10,992 nt of DNA from Eubacteriales bacterium (GTDB taxonomy: Bacteria > Bacillota > Clostridia > Christensenellales > SZUA-584). The notes under the pieces were generated by a model. The model made no database searches and was not told the origin of the DNA. It saw only the letters and a list, made by a program, of their open reading frames with translations. The stretch lies in NCBI GenBank assembly GCA_028711205.1, contig JAQTSP010000066.1, forward strand, positions 1 through 10,992. The letters run 5' to 3'. The position numbers and the translations under genes were made by a program. This document shows, piece by piece, positions 5,778 to 10,992 of the stretch (the stretch's first letter is position 1; every line of letters starts with the position of its first letter).

Positions 5778-6233
5778 CTACCTTGCATACTTTTTCAGGC
5801 TGCCAAGATCAAAAGGCGGCCCCGTACTGACCCGCCGGCTTTTCTCAAACACGCCCGCGCTCTCCAAAAGCTTGACGTGCTTGGTCTGCAGCTTCGATTC
5901 CTCGCACTCCTCCCAGTACCGGTGCACATACAGCTCCGCCTTTGCGACGCAGTCGGCAAGCGCCCTGTTATGGCAAACGCGCTCATCCGAAAAATCTTCC
6001 TCCGACGCGTACCCCATGCGCCACAGCCCAAGCGTCTCGCGCGTGATGCCAAGCGCAATACACAGCCCCGATAAACTGTATTTTTTCGTCTCGTCGTCCT
6101 TGTCGATATAGCCCCCTATCTTCTTCTTGACCGCATCCAGGTCCATTTCCCATTTTCCGCCGTCCGCCTCCGCCGCATACGGCACGCCCTGCGCGCTATC
6201 CATATCCATGCCGCTGATCCTTCGCTTTTTCAT
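5778..6233 (-). CDS. Terminase small subunit-like DNA-packaging protein
   Basis: This encodes 151 aa and probably recognises the phage packaging site and loads the large terminase. Residues about 52-73 (YSLSGLCIALGITRETLGLWRM) form a helix-turn-helix typical of gp3/small-terminase-type packaging proteins. A helical part follows (about 84-127, with RALADCVAKAELYVHRYWEE and KLLESAGVF) that would serve oligomerisation. The N-terminal 40 residues are polar and basic. The ATG at 6233 has GAGGTG five bases upstream; the frame's extension to 6326 lacks a site and crosses a candidate promoter. It is oriented like the large terminase but separated from it by the PadR-membrane-ferredoxin group, which is atypical of phage packaging modules. 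The main alternative is another phage HTH protein. Confidence 0.7.
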   Translation of the reverse strand: MKKRRISGMDMDSAQGVPYAAEADGGKWEMDLDAVKKKIGGYIDKDDETKKYSLSGLCIALGITRETLGLWRMGYASEEDFSDERVCHNRALADCVAKAELYVHRYWEECEESKLQTKHVKLLESAGVFEKSRRVSTGPPFDLGSLKKYAR

Positions 6234-6284
6234 ATACACCTCACGATCGCGCTCAAAAGCCCCGACGCTTTTCGTCTTTTGCGC

Positions 6285-6314
6285 ATAGTATGATACGATG
6301 ATACCATACAGCAA
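6285..6314 (-). promoter_or_regulatory. Possible promoter of the small terminase gene
   Basis: On the minus strand, TTGCTG (6309-6314) and TACTAT (6285-6290) are 18 bases apart. This places a start about 45 bases above the ATG at 6233. Both elements are imperfect. Confidence 0.4.
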
Positions 6315-6390
6315 ATAACTGCTCACGGTCGCTCAACATGCCTGTTTTTTGGGTGCGATGCTCTTTTTATGCGAAAGATGATAATTTAAT

Positions 6391-6419
6391 TTGTATCAGA
6401 TTAGTATATATAATATAAT
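6391..6419 (+). promoter_or_regulatory. Strong promoter of the DUF4064-like gene
   Basis: TTGTAT (6391-6396) and a perfect TATAAT (6414-6419) are separated by 17 bases in an AT-rich context. The start would be near 6426, 25 bases before the ATG. The leader carries a GGGGAGG ribosome site. Confidence 0.75.
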
Positions 6420-6451
6420 ACAGAAGAAATATTCTGAGGGGAGGAATAAAC

Positions 6452-6916
6452 ATGAGAATAGCAAGTCTGGTTCTGGGTATCATCGGCAGCGCGCTTGCGA
6501 TCATTTTTGCACTTTCATTCATATTGCTTGGCGTGTTCTCAAATAACGCTTTCGAGGCTGTGAACGAGATGGATGATACGTTTGATAATGTGCTCATTCA
6601 ATTTGAAGATGAAGACGTACAGATAGAAACAAACATCGATTTTGATACGATGTCAAACATCTTCACAGGCGCGCTCAAGCCTTTCCTGTTGATTTCGGGC
6701 ATATTGAGCATCATCGGGGGCGTCTTGGGTGCCGTCGGCGCCATACTCATTAAAAAGTATAACATTGCCGCGGGCATATTGTTCATCGTGGCAGCGGTCC
6801 TCAGCTTTTTCACATTGATCGGCATATTTGCCTCGATACTGTTTATCGTCGGCGGCATACTCTCGTTTATCCCCGAAAAGCAGGCATCGGCAGTAGCACC
6901 GGCAAATCCGCAGTAA
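6452..6916 (+). CDS. DUF4064-like four-helix membrane protein
   Basis: This 154-aa integral membrane protein has an N-terminal helix (about 5-28), an acidic, presumably extracellular loop (about 31-70, with DDTFDN and EDEDVQIET), then three close helices (about 76-99, 104-122 and 124-140). Gly-rich turns and a KKYNIAAGILF step lie between the second and third helices. The tail is short and polar. The pattern of a single helix, polar loop and Gly/Ile-rich helices around an ILIKKY step is that of the DUF4064 family of Firmicutes, whose function is unknown. The acidic loop is longer than usual. The start is secure: GGGGAGG lies seven bases before the ATG, downstream of a strong promoter. It is a single-gene unit closed by the hairpin at 6944-6970. 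Confidence 0.82.
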   Translation: MRIASLVLGIIGSALAIIFALSFILLGVFSNNAFEAVNEMDDTFDNVLIQFEDEDVQIETNIDFDTMSNIFTGALKPFLLISGILSIIGGVLGAVGAILIKKYNIAAGILFIVAAVLSFFTLIGIFASILFIVGGILSFIPEKQASAVAPANPQ

Positions 6917-6943
6917 CACGCATACTTAGATGATTCAGCCATC

Positions 6944-6973
6944 AGGCCGCGTCCCCGTACGGCGCGGCCTTTG
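6944..6973 (+). terminator. Terminator after the DUF4064-like gene
   Basis: AGGCCGCG (6944-6951) and CGCGGCCT (6963-6970) are perfect 8-bp arms around an 11-base loop, followed by TTT then GC. It lies 27 bases past the stop. The GC-rich stem is good; the T-run is short. Confidence 0.6.
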
Positions 6974-7001
6974 CTATGGCGGCTGTATGTTCTGTATATT
7001 G

Positions 7002-7030
7002 TTGCATATCCAGCCAGAACATGCTAGAAT
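7002..7030 (+). promoter_or_regulatory. Promoter of the dockerin-amidase gene
   Basis: TTGCAT (7002-7007) and TAGAAT (7025-7030) are 17 bases apart. The start would be near 7037, 24 bases before the ATG, with TTGGAG as ribosome site. Confidence 0.7.
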
Positions 7031-7060
7031 ATACCATATCAATGACTTTGGAGTAAACTT

Positions 7061-8014
7061 ATGATTGTAACGTTCAAACGCCCGCTGATACCCGCGCTGG
7101 TCGCTTTCATCATCGCGATGCTTATTTTAAGCATGCCAAATACCGCCTGCGCCGAAAGCGACACAACACTGGGCGACGCAAATGGCGACGGTGCCGTTAC
7201 GATCACCGATTATACGCTCGTCAGGCTTGACATTTTGGGTTTAAAATCCCTTGCCTCTGCGTACAGGGTGGCCGCCGACGTCAACAGCGACGGCTCCATT
7301 ACCATTACCGACTATACGCTGATACGCCTGCACATACTCGGGCTTAAATCCATATCATCGGGCGGCGGCCTGCCGCTGTCGGGCCGCGTCATCGGCATCG
7401 ACGCCGGCCATCAGCTCCATGGCAACTACGATCTTGAACCGATGGCACCGGGCAGCAGCACGATGAAAGCCAAGGTCTCATCGGGCACACAGGGACGCTT
7501 TACCCGCGTGCCCGAATACGTTGTCAACCTTGAAGTCGCGCTCAAGCTCAAAGAAAAACTTGAGGCGCTGGGCGCCGTGGTGATCATGACGCGCGAAACG
7601 CATGACGTTGATATCAGCAACGCCGAGCGTGCCATGATGATGAACAACACGCCCGTCGACTGCTGGATACGCATCCACGCAAACGGTAACGACAACCCGG
7701 CCGTTTATGGCATGTGCATGCTCGTGCCCGCGGCGGGATGCATGAATACGTCTGACGCAAGCGTGGTCACGCAGAGCGTCAGCCTCGGGCAGACGCTTCT
7801 TAACAGCGCGGCGTCCGCGGCCGGCGCCAAGAACAACGGCCTCCAGGTGCGCGATGACCAGACCGGCTTTTGCTGGTCGTCAGTCCCCGTCTGCACGATC
7901 GAGATGGGATACATGACAAACGAAACCGAAGACAACCTGCTCGTCACCGGCGCGTACCAGGACAAGATCGCAGAAGGCCTTGCCCTGGGTTTCATCACGT
8001 ACTTTACAGACTAG
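7061..8014 (+). CDS. Secreted N-acetylmuramoyl-L-alanine amidase with N-terminal dockerin
   Basis: This 317-aa exported cell-wall hydrolase cleaves the bond between muramic acid and the stem peptide. Residues 1-31 are a signal peptide: basic start, hydrophobic core, and a probable cut near TACA-ES. Residues 36-96 hold two dockerin type I repeats, DANGDGAVTITDYTLVRL and DVNSDGSITITDYTLIRL, with the Asp/Asn calcium ligands and paired ILGLKS helices intact. Residues 108-315 are an Amidase_3 zinc domain: IDAGH (His117), PEY (Glu152), RIHANG (His206) as zinc ligands, and the catalytic Glu281 in IEMGYMTN. Residues 120-150 form an insert between the first ligand and the second. Dockerins normally sit at the C-terminus of cellulosome-type enzymes, so the N-terminal position on an amidase is unusual. 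Promoter and GGAG site support the ATG. It is convergent with the 69-aa gene downstream. Confidence 0.94.
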   Translation: MIVTFKRPLIPALVAFIIAMLILSMPNTACAESDTTLGDANGDGAVTITDYTLVRLDILGLKSLASAYRVAADVNSDGSITITDYTLIRLHILGLKSISSGGGLPLSGRVIGIDAGHQLHGNYDLEPMAPGSSTMKAKVSSGTQGRFTRVPEYVVNLEVALKLKEKLEALGAVVIMTRETHDVDISNAERAMMMNNTPVDCWIRIHANGNDNPAVYGMCMLVPAAGCMNTSDASVVTQSVSLGQTLLNSAASAAGAKNNGLQVRDDQTGFCWSSVPVCTIEMGYMTNETEDNLLVTGAYQDKIAEGLALGFITYFTD

Positions 8015-8046
8015 CAATACGCGCCTGTTCGGCAAACCATTTCCTG

Positions 8047-8256
8047 CTAATACCGCCATCCGCGCCTGCAACGGCCGCGGTCATACGGACGGCCGCAGCC
8101 GGGGCAATACAAACGCCGCCCGGCGCCGCGGCACATGTCCCGGCAGCAGTAAAACCGATCCCAATAGCTGATATATCCGCCGCACGGGCCGTCCCCATAG
8201 CCGCCCACGATCACGTCCCAGGTATCACAGCCAAACCTCCCATATCCATCAAACAT
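8047..8256 (-). CDS. Small Gly/Cys/Tyr/Arg-rich protein
   Basis: This encodes 69 aa of extreme composition: about 15 Gly, 12 Arg, 8 Tyr and 8 Cys, no Lys, and many Trp/Phe. Cysteines fall as single residues at 10 and 25, then CC (37-38), 42, CPGC (51-54) and 63, so the C-terminal half could form a zinc knuckle or be disulfide cross-linked. The last 20 residues are strongly basic (RGRCRRGWRY). The first half is Gly/Tyr-rich and acidic (GGYGDGPCGGY). The ATG at 8256 has an excellent AGGGGGTGA ribosome site; a GTG at 8265 overlaps that site and is rejected. There is no signal peptide or membrane helix. Such composition recalls coat or exosporium proteins of spore formers and also RNA-binding RGG-type tails, but no family is assigned. 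It converges on the amidase gene with 32 bases between stops. Confidence 0.62.
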   Translation of the reverse strand: MFDGYGRFGCDTWDVIVGGYGDGPCGGYISYWDRFYCCRDMCRGAGRRLYCPGCGRPYDRGRCRRGWRY

Positions 8257-8287
8257 GGATTTCACCCCCTGTTACCATATATATGCC

Positions 8288-8300
8288 TTGTCAGTGACAA
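8288..8300. promoter_or_regulatory. Palindrome upstream of the Gly/Cys-rich gene
   Basis: TTGTCA-G-TGACAA is a perfect palindrome about 32 bases upstream of the ATG at 8256, where a promoter would lie. On the minus strand, next to it, GCATATATAT (8277-8286) weakly resembles a sporulation-sigma -10. No clear sigma-A promoter is seen. Most of 8301-8391 shows nothing further. Confidence 0.3.
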
Positions 8301-8391
8301 TGTTTATACCGTTTGCCGTTCGCCAAAAATTAATATCTTCTTACCAGCGTTTATGACGTTTTTTTCTCGTCGCGCTTCCCCTATCCCGACG

Positions 8392-8420
8392 TTGCCATCC
8401 GTATACAATCAGTGTATAAT
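8392..8420 (+). promoter_or_regulatory. Strong promoter of the zinc-ribbon membrane gene
   Basis: TTGCCA (8392-8397) and a perfect TATAAT (8415-8420) are 17 bases apart. The start would be near 8427, about 28 bases before the ATG. Confidence 0.82.
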
Positions 8421-8438
8421 AATATGAATTTTCATATT
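8421..8438. promoter_or_regulatory. Palindromic operator-like site at the transcription start
   Basis: AATATGAA-TT-TTCATATT is an 8-bp perfect inverted repeat starting directly after the -10 box and spanning the likely transcription start. That is the usual place for a repressor site. No T-run or GC stem suggests a terminator. Confidence 0.45.
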
Positions 8439-8454
8439 TCGCAGGAGGCCTTTC

Positions 8455-9405
8455 ATGGGACAGCTGAACAGTTTCGCACAGTTCACAGGATATAAAGTAT
8501 ACGACAAGATCGCATACGGCAGAACGAACGCTATCTACTTCAACGTGCGTTTCTTAAACTTCGGCGCACAGGCACAGGTCTTCGCGTTCGTCAAAAGCGG
8601 GAGCGGCGGCGACCTTGGCAAGATCAACGCGTATCTGAAAGAAAACTGCAAACAATACAAAACCGGCGGCGCGCAGTCAGACGGCCGGGCGGTATCTTTT
8701 GTCATCAACAGCATGACGCGTGTCAAGCCTGAGAACGCAGCGCGCATCATCGACGACTTCTCGCGTTTCCTTACGGATAAGGGCTACCGCTCGACGTGCG
8801 CCTTCTGCGATCAGAACAACAACGTCGGCCATACGGCACAGAACGGCCTTGTACTCGAAACCTGCGAAACGTGCCACGAAAAGTTCAGCGGCATCGTCAA
8901 TGACATTCAGCAGGAAAGGGATACAACAGGCAGCTATGCAAAAGGCGCAGCGGGCGCGGTCCTGGGCGGCATACTCGGCATCATTCCATGGGTGCTGTTC
9001 TACTTTGCCGGGCTCATCTCCGCCTTGAGCGGGCTCGTCATGGCATTCTTTTGCTACAAGGGCTACGTGCTTTTCAAGGGCAAAAGGGGCAAAGGCATGC
9101 TGGTCATCATCATCGCCGTGCTCGTCGTGTTCACATACGTATCGGTGCTCGCCAACCAGTGCATCACGGAATATCAATATTATGCGGCGCTCGGATACGA
9201 CGTGGATATCGGCGCACTGTTCTCCACGATACTGGCCGCGCCGTTTATGCCGGCCGAATTCGAGACCGGCCTGCTGTGGGGACAAATCGGCAGCGGGCTG
9301 TTCTTCGCGGGGCTTGGCAGCTTCTTCTTCCTGCGCAAAGTGAGAAAGGAGAGCACCGGCCAAGACGTCGCTGTCAAACGTATCGGCCGTGACCTGTATT
9401 CATAA
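8455..9405 (+). CDS. Zinc-ribbon membrane protein of unknown function
   Basis: This encodes 316 aa in three parts. Residues 1-110 are a soluble alpha/beta domain (FNVRFLNFGAQAQVFAFVKS, then IIDDFSRFL). Residues 112-143 carry two CxxC pairs, CAFC (115-118) and CETC (137-140), spaced as a zinc ribbon. Residues about 164-295 contain four hydrophobic helices (about 164-183, 186-204, 214-234 and 275-293), with a Lys/Arg-rich loop (FKGKRGKGK-like, 207-213) between the second and third. The C-terminal tail is basic. The N-terminal domain and ribbon are probably cytosolic by the positive-inside pattern. I do not recognise the family; similar ribbon-plus-helix proteins are common uncharacterised Firmicute genes. 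AGGAGG lies six bases before the ATG. It is a single-gene unit with strong promoter, palindrome and terminator. Confidence 0.85.
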   Translation: MGQLNSFAQFTGYKVYDKIAYGRTNAIYFNVRFLNFGAQAQVFAFVKSGSGGDLGKINAYLKENCKQYKTGGAQSDGRAVSFVINSMTRVKPENAARIIDDFSRFLTDKGYRSTCAFCDQNNNVGHTAQNGLVLETCETCHEKFSGIVNDIQQERDTTGSYAKGAAGAVLGGILGIIPWVLFYFAGLISALSGLVMAFFCYKGYVLFKGKRGKGMLVIIIAVLVVFTYVSVLANQCITEYQYYAALGYDVDIGALFSTILAAPFMPAEFETGLLWGQIGSGLFFAGLGSFFFLRKVRKESTGQDVAVKRIGRDLYS

Positions 9406-9436
9406 CCACAATTCAAAATACCTGCGTTTTTTCATG

Positions 9437-9465
9437 GGCCGCGGCATGACCACCGCGGCCTTTTT
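9437..9465 (+). terminator. Terminator of the zinc-ribbon membrane gene
   Basis: GGCCGCGG (9437-9444) and CCGCGGCC (9453-9460) are perfect 8-bp arms around an 8-base loop followed by five T. The T-run overlaps the stop codon of the convergent oxidoreductase gene. On the minus strand the same stem lacks a T-run. Confidence 0.88.
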
Positions 9466-10992
9466 ATATATCAAGCGCGACCCGCGCGCCCTCGTAAATC
9501 GCTTCGACGGCGGACCGTGCCTCTTTCGCGTCGCCGATCAGATACACCTCGGGCGCAAGGCTCTCAAAATCGTCAAACGGGTTGTATGCGTCCGCGCCCA
9601 TCGCGATGATGACCGCGTCATACCCTCCCATTGTCTTCTTTTCGCCGCCTGTCTCGCAGACAATGCCGTCCTCCGTGACCTCCAACACCTTTGTGTCCGT
9701 ATAGACCGCGATGTTCTCGTGTTTGAAACGCCGCAGCAGGCTGTCGCGCACCGTCATATACATATCGAGCGCGATGTCGCCCATCATCTCGACGACCGTC
9801 ACCCTGTCACAGTAATCGGTGCAGTATTCCGCCGTCTCGACGCCGACAAGCCCGCCGCCGACCACCAACACGCTGCCCGATACCGGCGCACCCATCAGCA
9901 CATCATTCGCCATTTTGACGTTTTGCCCGTCAATACCGGGAACATCCGGCTTTTTCTGCGTCGCGCCCGTCGCAATGATCAGCGCGTCCGGTTTTTCTTC
10001 GGCGACCGCCGCAGCGTCCGGCTCCTGCCCAAACACCATCTCACCGCCGTATTTCTCGCACATATGGAGGTAATGGCGTATCGCGCGCGTCAGCTCCTGC
10101 TTATACGGCGGATACGCGGCAATGAGGAACTGCCCGCCTGCCCTGTCACGCGGGTTTTTGTCGTACAGCGTCACGATATGTCCACGCTTCGCCGCGATCC
10201 ACGCCGCTTCGAGCCCCGCGGGCCCGGCGCCCACTACCATCACCTTTTTTTGTTTGTCGGCGGATACGCACCGCACGTCCGGGCGCGCGTTGCTCATCGG
10301 GTTCAGCATGCACGACACGCCCATGTCGCCTTCCTGCAGCGCGTTCGGATCGTTGAAGCTCATGCAGCGCTGGGTACAGCTGATGCACGGCACGATGTCC
10401 ATGATCTGCCCCGAAAACATCTTGTTCGGAAAGTCGGGGTCGGCGATCGACTGCCGCCCCGTCGCCACGAAATCGGTATCGCCGCGCTCTAACGCCATGT
10501 CGATGACATACGGATCGGTGTAGCGCCCGACCGCGATCACGGGTATCGACACCGCCGATTTGATGAGCTTCGTCGCGGCGATGTTCCACGCGTACGGATA
10601 ATCGGGCGGCGGCACGATCACATCCCAGCATCCGTATGTACCGGCCGAGAGGTGCAGTGCGTCGGCACCGTATTCCTCCAGCAGCCGCGCCTGTATCACG
10701 GCCTCGCTCTCCTCGATACCGCCGATGCGGTGTTCGTTTGTACCCAGGCGTACGACGATGGGATAATCCTCGCCGCATTCAAACTTGATGCCCTGTATCA
10801 CCTGCTTTAAAAATTCCGTCCTCTCATGGATCCCGCCGCCGAACTCGTCGATGCGTTTGTTCGAGCGCGGGCTCAAAAACTGTGCGCGCATATACCCATG
10901 CGCCGCATGTATCTCGACGCCGTCAAACCCGGCGTCCTGCGCGCGCGTGGCCGCGTCGATATACTGCTCGATCAGGTCATACACCTCATCGG
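9464..10992 (-). CDS. Old-yellow-enzyme family flavin/Fe-S oxidoreductase (FadH/BaiCD/2-enoate reductase-like), 5' partial
   Basis: The C-terminal 508 or so residues are visible. The frame runs off the right edge, and about 140 N-terminal residues of the FMN barrel are outside. Numbering from the GTG at 10984, the barrel shows DGVEIHAAHGYMRAQFLSP (21-39) and a late-barrel VGRYTDP. A [4Fe-4S] site follows at Cys200, Cys203, Cys207 and Cys225 (CISCTQRC then SCMLNP). Next come the FAD motif GAGPAG (252-257) and an NAD(P)-binding GGGLVG (376-381), ending in the flavin-contact region YLIGDAKEARSAVEAIYEG. This is the full layout of 2,4-dienoyl-CoA reductase, bile-acid BaiCD/BaiH and clostridial 2-enoate reductases, which pass electrons from NAD(P)H via FAD and Fe-S to FMN and reduce activated C=C bonds. 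The substrate cannot be told. It converges on the zinc-ribbon gene. Confidence 0.95.
   Translation of the reverse strand, partial: DEVYDLIEQYIDAATRAQDAGFDGVEIHAAHGYMRAQFLSPRSNKRIDEFGGGIHERTEFLKQVIQGIKFECGEDYPIVVRLGTNEHRIGGIEESEAVIQARLLEEYGADALHLSAGTYGCWDVIVPPPDYPYAWNIAATKLIKSAVSIPVIAVGRYTDPYVIDMALERGDTDFVATGRQSIADPDFPNKMFSGQIMDIVPCISCTQRCMSFNDPNALQEGDMGVSCMLNPMSNARPDVRCVSADKQKKVMVVGAGPAGLEAAWIAAKRGHIVTLYDKNPRDRAGGQFLIAAYPPYKQELTRAIRHYLHMCEKYGGEMVFGQEPDAAAVAEEKPDALIIATGATQKKPDVPGIDGQNVKMANDVLMGAPVSGSVLVVGGGLVGVETAEYCTDYCDRVTVVEMMGDIALDMYMTVRDSLLRRFKHENIAVYTDTKVLEVTEDGIVCETGGEKKTMGGYDAVIIAMGADAYNPFDDFESLAPEVYLIGDAKEARSAVEAIYEGARVALDI

Noticed and set aside
7870..8427. Plus-strand 185-codon frame overlapping the end of the amidase and the Gly/Cys-rich gene
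   Set aside because: It starts inside the amidase in another frame, has no ribosome site, and overlaps the better supported minus-strand gene at 8047-8256.
9389..10492. Plus-strand 367-codon frame opposite the flavoenzyme
   Set aside because: It is antisense to a gene with clear FAD, NAD and Fe-S motifs. Its composition (Arg/His/Val-rich) is typical of a shadow frame.

Overview
The window looks like a chromosomal stretch of an anaerobic Firmicute, probably Clostridia. The grounds are strong AGGAGG-type ribosome binding sites, sigma-A style promoters with 17-base spacers, a dockerin-type calcium-binding module, a single-cluster clostridial-type ferredoxin, a PadR-family regulator and an old-yellow-enzyme/2-enoate-reductase-type flavoenzyme. 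Genus cannot be fixed from the sequence alone.

Layout. Positions 1-265 hold no gene but carry a palindrome, three 22-bp tandem repeats and a minus-strand terminator. Two minus-strand single-gene units follow: a 104-aa coiled-coil protein (266-580) and a NYN ribonuclease-like protein with a C-terminal LOTUS/OST-HTH-like domain (739-1494), each with its own promoter and terminator. Positions 1495-1971 are AT-rich and gene-poor, with several hairpins and a possible short leader or small RNA.

Positions 1972-6233 are all on the minus strand and form a degraded prophage packaging region with non-phage material in it. In transcription order they are a small terminase-like protein (5778-6233); a PadR regulator broken by one missing base (5330-5658), with a conspicuous inverted-repeat operator over its promoter; an unlisted 45-52-aa two-helix membrane peptide (5166-5324); a [4Fe-4S] ferredoxin (4921-5109); an intact large terminase (3377-4828); an 11-codon stub that looks like the start of the next phage gene; and a strikingly AT-rich two-gene operon (3030-3299 and 1972-3027). 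That operon encodes an 89-aa Cys-rich protein and a 351-aa protein with one N-terminal membrane helix. I recognise neither. The pair sits where a portal gene would be expected and is the best candidate here for an undescribed cargo (possibly defence-type) module.

Positions 6391-9465 are mainly plus-strand and more ordinary: a DUF4064-like membrane protein, a secreted N-acetylmuramoyl-L-alanine amidase with an unusual N-terminal dockerin, and a zinc-ribbon membrane protein. Each has a good promoter. Between the last two lies a minus-strand 69-aa Gly/Cys/Tyr/Arg-rich protein. The window ends inside a minus-strand FadH/BaiCD-like flavin/Fe-S oxidoreductase (9464 to the right edge), whose N-terminus lies outside.
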